Positions 18,682 to 28,031 of a DNA stretch of 35,175 nt are shown in pieces. The first letter of the stretch is position 1; each line of letters opens with the position of its first letter. The stretch covers positions 1 through 35,175 of the forward strand of contig JAJFHM010000167.1 in NCBI GenBank assembly GCA_021775625.1. Direction: 5' to 3'. The DNA is from Hyphomicrobiales bacterium (GTDB lineage Bacteria > Pseudomonadota > Alphaproteobacteria > Rhizobiales > JAJFHB01). The position numbers and the translations under genes are program-made. Below the pieces are notes generated by a model. That model had not been told where the DNA came from. It saw only the letters and a program-made list of their open reading frames with translations, and made no database searches.

Positions 18682-21017
18682 GCCACGTCCTCCGAGGCCC
18701 GGCGTTTCACATCGTCTACGGCGAGCAAGAGCCGTTCCGGCGTCGCCGGCGTATCGAGCTCCGGAAAGACCGTGTAGTCGCCTGCCGCGGCAACCGCATC
18801 GGTCAGGGCCGAGAACACCGCGTTCGCCAGCATGAGCGGCGGCTCGCCGATCGCCTTGGAGCGGTAGATTGTGTTCTCCATATTGCGGCCCTTGTCCCAG
18901 ATCTTCATGCGGAAGTCGTCCGGCCGGTCACTGCAGGCGGGGATCTTGTAGGTCGAGGGTGCATGGGTCCGGAAATGTCCCTTGTCGTCCCACCACAGCT
19001 CTTCGGTGGTGAGCCAGCCCATACCCTGGATGAACCCGCCTTCGATCTGGCCATAGTCCAGGGCTGGATTGAGCGAGCGGCCGGCGTCATGCAGAATGTC
19101 GACGCGGGTGACCCGGTTCTCCCCGGTGAGTGTGTCGAGCAGCACTTCGGAGACTGCGGCCCCATAGGCAAAGTAATAGAACGGCCGGCCCCGGGCTGAT
19201 TCCGCGTCCCAGTGGATTTTGGGCGTGCGGTAATAGCCTGTCGAGGACAGTGATATGCGCGCCATATAGGCTTCATGGGCCAGTTGATCGAAACTGATTT
19301 CCTGATTTCCGATCCGCACCCTGTTGGGCAGAAATTCAATCTGGTCTTCATCCACATTGTAGGCGGAGGCGGCATGCTCGATCAGCCGGGTCTTGATGGT
19401 CCGTGCCGCGGCCTGGGCCGCCATGCCGTTGAGGTCGCTGCCTGATGAGGCTGCCGTAGCCGACGTGTTGGGAACCTTGTCGGTTGTGGTCGAAGTGATC
19501 TTGACCCGGTCCACATCGATCTGGAACTCCTCGGCCACCACCTGGGCGACCTTGGTGAACAGCCCCTGCCCCATTTCCGTGCCGCCGTGGTTCAGATAGA
19601 CGCTGCCGTCCTTGTAGACGTGGACCAGCGCGCCGGCCTGGTTGAGATGGCTGGTGGTAAACGAGATGCCGAACTTGACCGGCGTCAGCGCAATGCCCTT
19701 TTTGAGGTACCGGTTCGAGGCGTTGAATTCGAGCACGGCCTGGCGCCGCTTCGCATAGTCGGAGGACGCTTCGAGCTCTTCGATCAATTCGTCGATGACG
19801 AAGTCTTCGACCTGCATGTGGTAAGGCGTGATGTCACGGCCCTCACCACCGTAGAAGTTCGTCTTGCGGACCTCGAGCGGATCCTTGCCGAGTTCAAAGG
19901 CGATCCGGTCGATCACCCGTTCCATGGCAATCATCCCCTGCGGCCCGCCGAACCCGCGGAATGCAGTGTTCGACACCGTGTGCGTCTTGCAGCGGTGCGA
20001 GGTGATGGTGGCGTTGCCGAGATAATAGCAGTTATCCGCATGAAACATGGCACGGTCCGCGATGGCGGCCGACAGGTCAGCCGACATGCCGCACCGGACC
20101 GCATGCAGATACTCAATGCCAAGAATGCGGCCGTCATCGTCGAACCCGACGTCATAGTCGATGCGGAAGTCATGCCGCTTGCCGGTCATGATCATGTCGT
20201 CGTCGCGGTCGAGCCGGACCTTGGCGGCGCGGCCGGTGTGATGAACGACAAGAGCGGCGATGGAGGCCATCAAAGAAGGCTGACTTTCCTTGCCGCCGAA
20301 GCCGCCGCCCATGCGGCGCAGTTCGATTGTCACCGCATGTTCCGGCACATCCAGCGCCTTGGCGACATTGTGCTGCACCTCGCTTGGGTGCTGGGTGGAG
20401 GAATAGACCCGCACGTCCCTGTCTTCGCCGGGGATCGCCAGCGCAATCATGCCTTCGAGATAGAAGTGATCCTGGCCACCGACGCGGAACCGTCCGGACA
20501 GGCGGCGCGGCGCATCCTTGAGCGCTGCGGCAGCGTCGCCCAGAACCATCTGGTAATCAGGCAGCACGAATGAGCCTGCATCCATCGCGTCATCGACGGA
20601 GATCAACGGCACCAGATCCTCATATTCGATGTCCGCCAAGGTGGCGGCGGCGCGGGCCTGATCGATCGATGTCGCAGCAACCGCGAAGATAGACTGGCCG
20701 GCATATTCGACCAGCCCTTCTGAAAAGATCGGATCATCGCCCATGACCGGGCTGGCATCATTGATGCCGGGGATGTCGTCTGCGGTCAGCACGCGCACCA
20801 CGCCGGGGGCTGTGCGCACCGCATCAAGGTTCATGGTCTTTATGCGGGCATGCGCACGGGTGCTCATGGCGATGTGAACATGCAGCATGCCGACGGGTTC
20901 GGGCATATCGTCAATATAGGTGGCGCCGCCGGAAACATGCTTGGCCGCACTGTCGTGAACCAGCAGGCCGTGGACGCTGCCCCGGATCTTGTCGGTGGAT
21001 TTCGCGGTCTCAGCCAT
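18678..21017 (-). CDS. xdhB: Xanthine dehydrogenase, molybdopterin-binding large subunit
   Basis: Start MAETAKSTDKIRG; 'RRMGGGFGGKESQ', 'VSNTAFRGFGGPQGM', 'NHGGTEMGQGLFTKVAQ', 'KAIGEPPLMLANAVF'. Confidence 0.95.
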   Translation of the reverse strand: MAETAKSTDKIRGSVHGLLVHDSAAKHVSGGATYIDDMPEPVGMLHVHIAMSTRAHARIKTMNLDAVRTAPGVVRVLTADDIPGINDASPVMGDDPIFSEGLVEYAGQSIFAVAATSIDQARAAATLADIEYEDLVPLISVDDAMDAGSFVLPDYQMVLGDAAAALKDAPRRLSGRFRVGGQDHFYLEGMIALAIPGEDRDVRVYSSTQHPSEVQHNVAKALDVPEHAVTIELRRMGGGFGGKESQPSLMASIAALVVHHTGRAAKVRLDRDDDMIMTGKRHDFRIDYDVGFDDDGRILGIEYLHAVRCGMSADLSAAIADRAMFHADNCYYLGNATITSHRCKTHTVSNTAFRGFGGPQGMIAMERVIDRIAFELGKDPLEVRKTNFYGGEGRDITPYHMQVEDFVIDELIEELEASSDYAKRRQAVLEFNASNRYLKKGIALTPVKFGISFTTSHLNQAGALVHVYKDGSVYLNHGGTEMGQGLFTKVAQVVAEEFQIDVDRVKITSTTTDKVPNTSATAASSGSDLNGMAAQAAARTIKTRLIEHAASAYNVDEDQIEFLPNRVRIGNQEISFDQLAHEAYMARISLSSTGYYRTPKIHWDAESARGRPFYYFAYGAAVSEVLLDTLTGENRVTRVDILHDAGRSLNPALDYGQIEGGFIQGMGWLTTEELWWDDKGHFRTHAPSTYKIPACSDRPDDFRMKIWDKGRNMENTIYRSKAIGEPPLMLANAVFSALTDAVAAAGDYTVFPELDTPATPERLLLAVDDVKRRASEDVA

Positions 21018-22476
21018 GGGCCACCTCCGGCGTCTCCAGAACACGCGTATGTTCAGTGTTTTCAGATGTTTCTAGGAAGAACCTGAACAATAGATTCTGG
21101 GCGGCCCGCATGCGGTAATCGGCACTTCCGCGCATGTCGGTGAGCGGGGTGTAATCCTGCGTCATGGCGTCCATTGCGGCCCTCACCGTGGCTTCGGTCC
21201 AGGCACCGCCGCGCAGAGTATTCTCGGCCTGCGTGGCGCGCTGCGGGGTTCCCGCCATGCCGCCGAAGCAGATCCGGATATCGGCCACCGCATCGCCCTC
21301 CAGAGTCAGCCGGAACGCACCGCAGGTTGCGGAGATGTCCTGATCGAAGCGCTTGGAGATTTTGTAACAGCCGAACTTATCAGTGTCGTCGGGCAACGGC
21401 ACCAGAACCCGTTCGACAAATTCACCGGACGTGCGGTCCTGCTTGCCGTATTCGATGAAGAAATCCTCGAGCGCGATGGTGCGCCGCGCACTGCCCCTGC
21501 GCAAGACGAGCTTTGCGTCGAGGGCGATGAAGGCGGGCGGCGTATCGCCGATTGGCGAACCGTTTGCGATATTGCCGCAAACCGTTGCAACATTGCGGAT
21601 CTGCAATGAGGCGAAACGCCGGATCAGCTCCTCCAGATCCGGGTAGTGTGCGCCGAGAACGTCGTGTGCTTCGGACAAGGTGACGCCGGCCGCAATCGAG
21701 ATAAATCCGTCTTCGATTTCAATCGACTTCAGTTCCGGGATTGCGCCGATGTAGATCAGTGTCGGCAGGGTGCGGTGCATTTTCGTGACCCACAGGCCGA
21801 CATCCGTCAGGCCGCAAATGATGTGGGCTTCGGGATGCGCCTCATAGAGCGTTGCAAGATCGTCCGCGGTGGCCGGTGCATAGTAAGATTTGTCGCCGCC
21901 GTTTATCTGAACCGTCTCCTGGTCGCTCCAGGCGGCGAGCGTTTTTGCAACCGCGCCTTCTGCCGCCAGGAATTTTCCGGAACGTTTTGATTTTACGGCA
22001 TCTTCGCCGGCGTCGAGAATAGGTCCATAGCCAGTGCAGCGGCAGAGATTGCCGGCAAGGACGTCTTTAAGTTCCGCCCGGTCGGGGCTTGCGGCGTTCT
22101 CGGTCTGGGCAAACATGGACATGACGAAACCCGGGGTGCAGAACCCGCATTGCGAGGCGTGCTGCTCGCAAATGGCGCTTTGAACCCCGTGGAGAGCACC
22201 ATCTTCTTCCGCCAGATGCTCAACGGTGATCAGTTGCTTGCCATCGAGCAGCGGTACGAACTGAATGCAGGAGTTGACCGCGCGATAGGTAATGCCGTTA
22301 TCGCTCAACTCACCGATCACCACGGTGCAGGCACCACAGTCGCCTTCCGCACACCCTTCCTTGGTGCCGGTCAGGCACTCGGTTTCACGCAAATAACGCA
22401 ACACGGTTGTGGTCGGATCGATGCTCTCGATGGAGCGTTTTTCGTGGCCGAGCAGAAATCTGATTTCTTCGCGCAT
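21010..22476 (-). CDS. xdhA: Xanthine dehydrogenase small subunit (2Fe-2S plus FAD)
   Basis: 488 aa; 'GCAEGDCGACTVV', 'CGFCTPGFVMSM', 'NLCRCTGYGPI', FAD region 'NVATVCGNIANGSPIGDTPP'. Confidence 0.95.
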   Translation of the reverse strand: MREEIRFLLGHEKRSIESIDPTTTVLRYLRETECLTGTKEGCAEGDCGACTVVIGELSDNGITYRAVNSCIQFVPLLDGKQLITVEHLAEEDGALHGVQSAICEQHASQCGFCTPGFVMSMFAQTENAASPDRAELKDVLAGNLCRCTGYGPILDAGEDAVKSKRSGKFLAAEGAVAKTLAAWSDQETVQINGGDKSYYAPATADDLATLYEAHPEAHIICGLTDVGLWVTKMHRTLPTLIYIGAIPELKSIEIEDGFISIAAGVTLSEAHDVLGAHYPDLEELIRRFASLQIRNVATVCGNIANGSPIGDTPPAFIALDAKLVLRRGSARRTIALEDFFIEYGKQDRTSGEFVERVLVPLPDDTDKFGCYKISKRFDQDISATCGAFRLTLEGDAVADIRICFGGMAGTPQRATQAENTLRGGAWTEATVRAAMDAMTQDYTPLTDMRGSADYRMRAAQNLLFRFFLETSENTEHTRVLETPEVAHG

Positions 22477-22829
22477 TAGCTGCCCCTGTAGGTTGAATAG
22501 GAGAAAGGCGCGATCAAAAGCGGCACATGATAGTGCTGGTCCTGGTCCGAAATGCCGAAGCGGATTACCACATCGTCGAGGAATTTCGGCGATGGCAGCT
22601 CGATTTCCTGGGCATCGAAATAAGCGCCGGCCTGGAACACCAGCTGATACTGCCCTGTGGCGAAGCTGTCGCCCTCGAGCAAAGGCGCGTCACAGCGGCC
22701 ATCATCGTTGGTGGATACCTGCTTTATGGACGTTGCGGATCCGTTCTCGAGCTTAAACAGCTCGATGCCGAGACCTGCGGCCGGCCGTCCAAGGGCCGTA
22801 TCCAAGACATGGGTCGTCAATCTTCCCAT
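22476..22829 (-). CDS. uraH: 5-hydroxyisourate hydrolase
   Basis: 117 aa; 'LTTHVLDTALGRPAAGLGIELF' and C-terminal 'YHVPLLIAPFSYSTYRGS' (transthyretin-like YRGS). TAATG overlap with xdhA. Confidence 0.95.
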   Translation of the reverse strand: MGRLTTHVLDTALGRPAAGLGIELFKLENGSATSIKQVSTNDDGRCDAPLLEGDSFATGQYQLVFQAGAYFDAQEIELPSPKFLDDVVIRFGISDQDQHYHVPLLIAPFSYSTYRGS

Positions 22830-22940
22830 CGCCGAGCGCCCTCCCTAATTGATCGCAACGGTTTGGATGAATTTCAACGATCATAGCCGCAAACCGCATC
22901 AGTGCGTGACTGGTTTTGGGTGGGTCACGCTCCGAAAGAC

Positions 22941-22959
22941 TATCAATTTAAATTTGATA
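22941..22959. promoter_or_regulatory. AT-rich near-palindrome upstream of uraH operon (candidate regulator site)
   Basis: TATCAA-TTTAAAT-TTGATA, in the uraH/ORF23112 divergent intergenic region. Confidence 0.35.
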
Positions 22960-23111
22960 ATGGTGGCTTTTTTCAAGAAAACCTAAAAACAACGCTGAGG
23001 TCTTCGCCGGTGGTGTTTGAATGCGCATTCAGCGGAGGACACCTCACAAACATGGCTGGCGCAAACACCTCGCACCACAGAAGGGCCAGATTTACCCCAT
23101 AGCGTCGCCCA

Positions 23112-23915
23112 ATGGCTGACGTGACGCACAGCGGGGAGAACGTGGCAAACCGGACAGTGCCCATATCCGAGGCACCAAAGGACGGCAGAACCGTCGAACT
23201 GCGCTACGACGGCCTCAACGTCAAGGCGGCCTGGTGCGACGAAACCGGACAATGGCTGTTACGCGAACCTTTGGTCATTGAAAGTCTGACCGATAGCCAG
23301 ATCGCAGGCTATGTACCGGGCATGCGAACCAAACACCGGCGCTCACAGGGTAAACCGAATGCCCGGCCAGTCAGCTTCACAACCGCAATGGTGAACGCCC
23401 TACTCGTTGGGCGGAAGCGTCAGACACGCCATGTGCCGTCGCCCGTCTGGCTGCAGGCCAAGGCGCAACATGACGCCGGCAAGAAGTGCTATCTGTGGGT
23501 GCGGGAGACTTGGGCAATCGGCCAGCATGACGCAAACGCGCCGCCCGATGATCGCAAAGATGCTTCAGCAGTGGTTCATTGCGCGTCTTTCAGTGGCACC
23601 CCGGCGCTCAAATGGCGGCCGTCGGTTCACATGCCTCGGCATGCCTCACGCATCACGTTGAAAGTCACCCGGGCAACACTCGGGCCGTTGCACAAGATCA
23701 CCGCCAGGGATGTTAAACAGGAAGGCCTGCATGGTGCCGAAGACGTCGATACGATCTGGCAGCACGGCCTGCGGCCCATCGAGGCCTATGCGCAATACTG
23801 GGACCAGATGCATAGCCGGGCCGGCTGCACCTGGGACGACAATCCGGATGTGGTGACCTTCACGTTTGAACCGATAGAGGCCAATGTAGATGATGTCATC
23901 ACCCAAGGACTGTGA
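23112..23915 (+). CDS. Phage-like ASCH-domain-type protein with N-terminal 'PISEAPKDG' module
   Basis: 267 aa; 'RPVSFTTAMVNALLVGRKRQTRHV', 'YLWVRETWAIG', 'KWRPSVHMPRHASRITLKVTRATLGPLHKITARDVKQEGL', 'YWDQMHSRAGCTWDDNPDVVTFTFEPI' match the layout of phage morphogenetic/ASCH proteins; N-terminus 'VPISEAPKDGRTVELRYDG...AAWCDETGQWLL' resembles small phage proteins. Confidence 0.65.
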   Translation: MADVTHSGENVANRTVPISEAPKDGRTVELRYDGLNVKAAWCDETGQWLLREPLVIESLTDSQIAGYVPGMRTKHRRSQGKPNARPVSFTTAMVNALLVGRKRQTRHVPSPVWLQAKAQHDAGKKCYLWVRETWAIGQHDANAPPDDRKDASAVVHCASFSGTPALKWRPSVHMPRHASRITLKVTRATLGPLHKITARDVKQEGLHGAEDVDTIWQHGLRPIEAYAQYWDQMHSRAGCTWDDNPDVVTFTFEPIEANVDDVITQGL

Positions 23916-23927
23916 GGCTGCGAACGC

Positions 23928-25193
23928 CTACTTCGCCGCCCTCAGAAAATAGGTCGTCATTACCCCCTTGCCCTTGATCTCCACGGCTTTGCGCCGCTCG
24001 AAACTGTACGCACCCTCCAGCAGCGCCCTGGTCGCCTCGGTGATCTGCACCCTGCCCGGCTCGCCGTGGCTCTCCATGCGTGAAGCGGTATTGACCACGT
24101 CGCCCCAGAGATCGTAGGCGAGTTTCTTCTCGCCAATGACACCGGCCACCACCGGACCGGAATTGATGCCGACACGGACGCTCAAGGGGTCGCCCATTTC
24201 GCGGCCAACCTCTTCGCAGGCGTCGATCATCTCAAGCGCCAGGCCGGCGACTGCCTGGGCGTGATCGTCGCGCGCCTCGGGAATGCCGCCCACCACCATA
24301 TAGGCATCGCCTATGGTCTTGATCTTTTCGAGACCCCGGGCCTCGACCAGCCGGTCGAAGCGGGTGAAGGCGGCATTGAGAAGTTTCAGGAGCTGTTCCG
24401 GCGGCATGGTGGCAGACCGCTCGGTGAAGCCGACGATATCGGCGAAGAGCACGGTGACCTGCGCATGGCTGTCGGCGATGGGCTCCTCGCCTGCCTTGAG
24501 GCGCATAGAAACCTTTGGCGGCATGATGTTGTCAAGCAGCGCCTCGGAACGGTCATGCTCAACCTTGAGACCGGCTTCCGCGGTCGTTACCGCCCGGTCG
24601 TAGACCCTCAGCATCAGCGCCAGAATGAAGGTGGTGGCCAACATGTTGCCGGCGAGAAATACCGCCGTCCATTCAACGCCGAGCGGCCGCGACGGGCCCG
24701 CAATCAAAACATAAGCGATGAGGATGGCGGCCAGCACTGCGAACATGGCGCAGGACATGACACGCATACGCCATTCACGCATGGGGCCCAGGATCACGAT
24801 CGAACTCTGAATCAGGAGAAACAGGAAAAATCCTGTTTCCACGCCCAGAATCAATGTGGCGAGGATGGCGTGAATGCAGATTTCGATAGAGGCTAAAAGG
24901 AACGCAGCCACCACCTGTCCCCGCCTGTTGAGAAGGATGCAGGCGGCGAACAAAACAACGCTCAATATGTTGAAACCGGACAGAAAGAGACGGTCGAGGG
25001 CGTAGAACAGCGGGATGAGGGAGCCGTGAATCAGGAGCGCTGCCGGATACCCGGATGCCGCTGGGGCGTAGATCCGCGAGCTGACGTCGAGATCGTTCTC
25101 ATAGCCCTCTCCCTCACGCGCAGCCAACCTCGACCAGATGCCCTCGCGGCCGGCACTGCGCCCGGCGACTTCTGTGGCGCTCGTCTCCGTCAC
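23928..25193 (-). CDS. Class III adenylate cyclase with N-terminal transmembrane region
   Basis: 421 aa, GTG start; 'VTVLFADIVGFTERSA', 'EKIKTIGDAYMVVGG', 'VRVGINSGPVVAGVIGEKKLAYDLWGDVVNTASRME'; metal Asp pair and adenine-selecting Lys/Asp present. Confidence 0.93.
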   Translation of the reverse strand: MTETSATEVAGRSAGREGIWSRLAAREGEGYENDLDVSSRIYAPAASGYPAALLIHGSLIPLFYALDRLFLSGFNILSVVLFAACILLNRRGQVVAAFLLASIEICIHAILATLILGVETGFFLFLLIQSSIVILGPMREWRMRVMSCAMFAVLAAILIAYVLIAGPSRPLGVEWTAVFLAGNMLATTFILALMLRVYDRAVTTAEAGLKVEHDRSEALLDNIMPPKVSMRLKAGEEPIADSHAQVTVLFADIVGFTERSATMPPEQLLKLLNAAFTRFDRLVEARGLEKIKTIGDAYMVVGGIPEARDDHAQAVAGLALEMIDACEEVGREMGDPLSVRVGINSGPVVAGVIGEKKLAYDLWGDVVNTASRMESHGEPGRVQITEATRALLEGAYSFERRKAVEIKGKGVMTTYFLRAAK

Positions 25194-25300
25194 TCAAGCC
25201 CTCCCTTCGTTCATGATCGCGACAACAAGGCTCTTATCCCGGATCGTGATTCCGTATAAGAATTGCAGAAACATAATCCAGCTGCCGTCGAGGCTTCCCA

Positions 25301-26293
25301 GTGACCAGCGACAAACCCATCATCATCGACTGCCTGCAATATTGCAATTGGTCGCGCGAAATCTTCGAGGAGATGAAGGCCGGCGGAGTGACCGCGGTGC
25401 ATGTGACGATCTGCTATCACGAGCAGTTCCGCGAAACCATCCAGAACATGGAGCGGTGGAACCGCTGGTTTCAGGAGCATGGCGACCTGATCGTGCCGGG
25501 TCGTTCGGCCGGAGACGTGCGCCGCGCCCATGAAGACGGCAAGACGGCGATCATCTTCGGCTTCCAGAATTGTTCGCCCATGGAAGACGACATCGGGCTG
25601 GTGGAAATCCTGCACCAGCTGGGCGCCCGCTTCATGCAGCTTTCGTATAACAACCAGAGCCTGCTTGCGACCGGCTGTTATGAAGCGGAAGACCCGGGCA
25701 TCACCCGCTTCGGCAAACAGGCTATCCGCGAGATGAACCGGGTCGGGATGGTGATCGACATGTCGCACTCAGCGCAGCGCTCGACGCTGGAAGCCATAGA
25801 CCTGTCGGAGCGCCCGATCGCGATCACTCATGCCAATCCGGCGTTCTGGCACACGGCCCTGCGCAACAAATCGGACGAAGTCTTGAAGGCGCTTGGGGAA
25901 AGCGGCGGCATGTTGGGCTTCAGTCTGTATCCCTTTCATCTCAACGGCCACAGCAATTGCCGGCTCGACGATTTTTGCGACATGATCGCGCGCACTGCCG
26001 ATCTGATGGGCCTCGACAATATCGGCATCGGGACCGACCTGGTGCAGGGCCAGCCGGATTCGATTGTCGAATGGATGCGTAACGGGCGCTGGTCGCTTGA
26101 GACCGATTATGGCGAAGGCTCGAAGGACAATGCGGGCTGGCCCGGGCCACTGGCATGGTTTGAAGGTAACAGGGATTTTGGCAATATCGCCGAAGGCCTG
26201 AAGGCCAGAGGATTCACCGAGCCGGAAGTCGACAATGTGATGGGCCTCAACTGGCTGCGTTTCTTTGAAACCTCTTTCGGCCCGCAAGATTAA
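25301..26293 (+). CDS. Membrane dipeptidase family protein (peptidase M19)
   Basis: 330 aa, GTG start; 'GRSAGDVRRAHEDGKTAIIFGFQNCSPMEDDIGLVEILHQLGARFMQLSYNNQ', 'VIDMSHSAQRSTLEAIDLSERPIAITHANP', 'NIGIGTDLVQG'. Confidence 0.9.
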   Translation: MTSDKPIIIDCLQYCNWSREIFEEMKAGGVTAVHVTICYHEQFRETIQNMERWNRWFQEHGDLIVPGRSAGDVRRAHEDGKTAIIFGFQNCSPMEDDIGLVEILHQLGARFMQLSYNNQSLLATGCYEAEDPGITRFGKQAIREMNRVGMVIDMSHSAQRSTLEAIDLSERPIAITHANPAFWHTALRNKSDEVLKALGESGGMLGFSLYPFHLNGHSNCRLDDFCDMIARTADLMGLDNIGIGTDLVQGQPDSIVEWMRNGRWSLETDYGEGSKDNAGWPGPLAWFEGNRDFGNIAEGLKARGFTEPEVDNVMGLNWLRFFETSFGPQD

Positions 26294-26303
26294 GAGCACT
26301 TCC

Positions 26304-28031
26304 GTGACACAATCCGACACACACCCACTTCCAGGCAGCACCGATCCGACCGTTGCGCTCAGGCCTCCGGACCAGGTTATGCGGCTCGACCGCATGGGTT
26401 CGTTTTTCCAGACGCCGATCAGTTTCATGCGCACCCTGGTACGGCGCATGAGCGCCGAAAAGTGGACGTTCTCGCGGGAGCGCTTCGATCTCGACGACAA
26501 CGGGTTCGGGCGCGCGGTTTACATCGTCTGCACGCCTTACGGCGAATTCAGTTTCGTTGCTTTTTCGCACCATCTCGATCCGGAAGACCGGACCGACCGG
26601 GTGATCGCGGAACGCTGGGACGCAACATTCACAATGTGCGAAGGCCGGATCGACGAGGCCGAACTCGACCGGCTGGAGCGCAATGTGCCGTTGCAGGAAG
26701 CGGGACGATGTTCGGCCGGTGAGATGGTCCTGAGCCGCGCCAACAAGAGCGTGCGGTTGTTTGAGTATGTCGCCAGCACGCTTGCCGAAGGTGGCCAGCC
26801 GGACATCGGCGAAATCGCGAAGATCGGCTATCTGATGCGGACCACCGCGGTTTACGGAAACGGCAAATTCGGCCTCTGCGATTTCCCCAAGCTTTACGAG
26901 CAGTCCGTGCTCAACGCACCGTTTCAGGCGGAATTGCTGGCGGTCTACATGATCCGGCATTTTTCCATTGAGCTGGTTGAACACGTGGCGCGGGCGCGCA
27001 ACCCGGCCGCCGCGGTGCCGCTTGGCGATGCTCAACGCCGCATCCTGGGAATTGGCAACGCGACCGGCCTCGGCATGGCGCCGTTCCTGATCAAGCACCC
27101 GATCCTCATTCACAAATGGCTGTTCGCGCGCGAAACGGCGCTGGCGCGGGTGCGCAGTGTTGATGAGGCAACGCAGCAGAAGAAGGCGCGGTTTGCTGAA
27201 ATGCTCGACCGTGTCATTGCACATGTGGGGGAATGGAATGTTGCGGACACCCGCCAGCAGGCCCGCATCGAAATTCTGCGCAGCGAACTGGACGCGTTGC
27301 ATCAGCGGTTGCACGTCGATGAGCAGGATCTGCTCGATGGCGAACTTCCGTGGGACCATCTCTTTCGCCAGGTGGAAACGCACTGCAGTCTGGAAGCCCA
27401 GGAACTTTTGGTCAGCATATTTCTGGAGACCTATGCGCGCGAGGTTTCCGATCTCGACCGCACGATGGCGAGCAACGAAATTGAGAAAACCATCCCCTCC
27501 ATGCGCCTTCATGAGCTCAGAAGCGTTCTCGAACGGGATTATCAATGGGCCCTCGACATCGACTTCTCAACCGAGGAGGCACGGCATTACTTCTGGTATT
27601 ACTCGGAAGAAAAAGAAGAGCCACGCCGTGGCCCGCGCTTTGAGGTGCCCGGTGAGGAGTGCGAAATGCGGCTGGGGTTCGGCCGCGAGGTCTACGGTCT
27701 TTACGGCGACCTCTGCGATCTGGGTGCCGATGAGCTTAAGCAGCTGACTGCAGAGTTTCTCCTGCGCCGTCCGAGATGGCGCTCGGTGGTTCGCCGCGTC
27801 CAAACCCTTTTGCAGTTCCCCTATGGCGAAATCCGCAACAATCTGTTGGCACCCGAGTGCCTGCCGATTGACCTTCTGCGCTGCAAGCTGTCGTTTTTCG
27901 GCGCCACCAAATTCGATCCGAAATCCGATCTGTGGACACGCATCACGATGTATCAGGGCGCACCACACATCTCCGAACTCGATGACCCGAATGTCGATGA
28001 CTGGGCGTTTCCGGTGGCAGGATCAAAATAA
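26304..28031 (+). CDS. Conserved-looking hypothetical protein, no recognised domain
   Basis: Likely GTG start at 26304 (VTQSDTHPLPGSTD...), 10 nt after the dipeptidase stop; TAATG coupling to the next gene; no signal peptide or TM segment seen. Confidence 0.8.
   Translation: MTQSDTHPLPGSTDPTVALRPPDQVMRLDRMGSFFQTPISFMRTLVRRMSAEKWTFSRERFDLDDNGFGRAVYIVCTPYGEFSFVAFSHHLDPEDRTDRVIAERWDATFTMCEGRIDEAELDRLERNVPLQEAGRCSAGEMVLSRANKSVRLFEYVASTLAEGGQPDIGEIAKIGYLMRTTAVYGNGKFGLCDFPKLYEQSVLNAPFQAELLAVYMIRHFSIELVEHVARARNPAAAVPLGDAQRRILGIGNATGLGMAPFLIKHPILIHKWLFARETALARVRSVDEATQQKKARFAEMLDRVIAHVGEWNVADTRQQARIEILRSELDALHQRLHVDEQDLLDGELPWDHLFRQVETHCSLEAQELLVSIFLETYAREVSDLDRTMASNEIEKTIPSMRLHELRSVLERDYQWALDIDFSTEEARHYFWYYSEEKEEPRRGPRFEVPGEECEMRLGFGREVYGLYGDLCDLGADELKQLTAEFLLRRPRWRSVVRRVQTLLQFPYGEIRNNLLAPECLPIDLLRCKLSFFGATKFDPKSDLWTRITMYQGAPHISELDDPNVDDWAFPVAGSK

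Noticed and set aside
17665-18777. 370-aa ORF antisense to xdhC
   Set aside because: Shadow ORF opposite a recognisable xdhC; no supporting motif.
19587-20573. 328-aa ORF antisense to xdhB
   Set aside because: Fully inside the well-supported xdhB; low-complexity-like composition and no domain motif.
26247-27545. 432-aa ORF antisense to the 588-aa unknown
   Set aside because: The + strand ORF is longer and translationally coupled to both neighbours; the antisense product looks like a shadow ORF.
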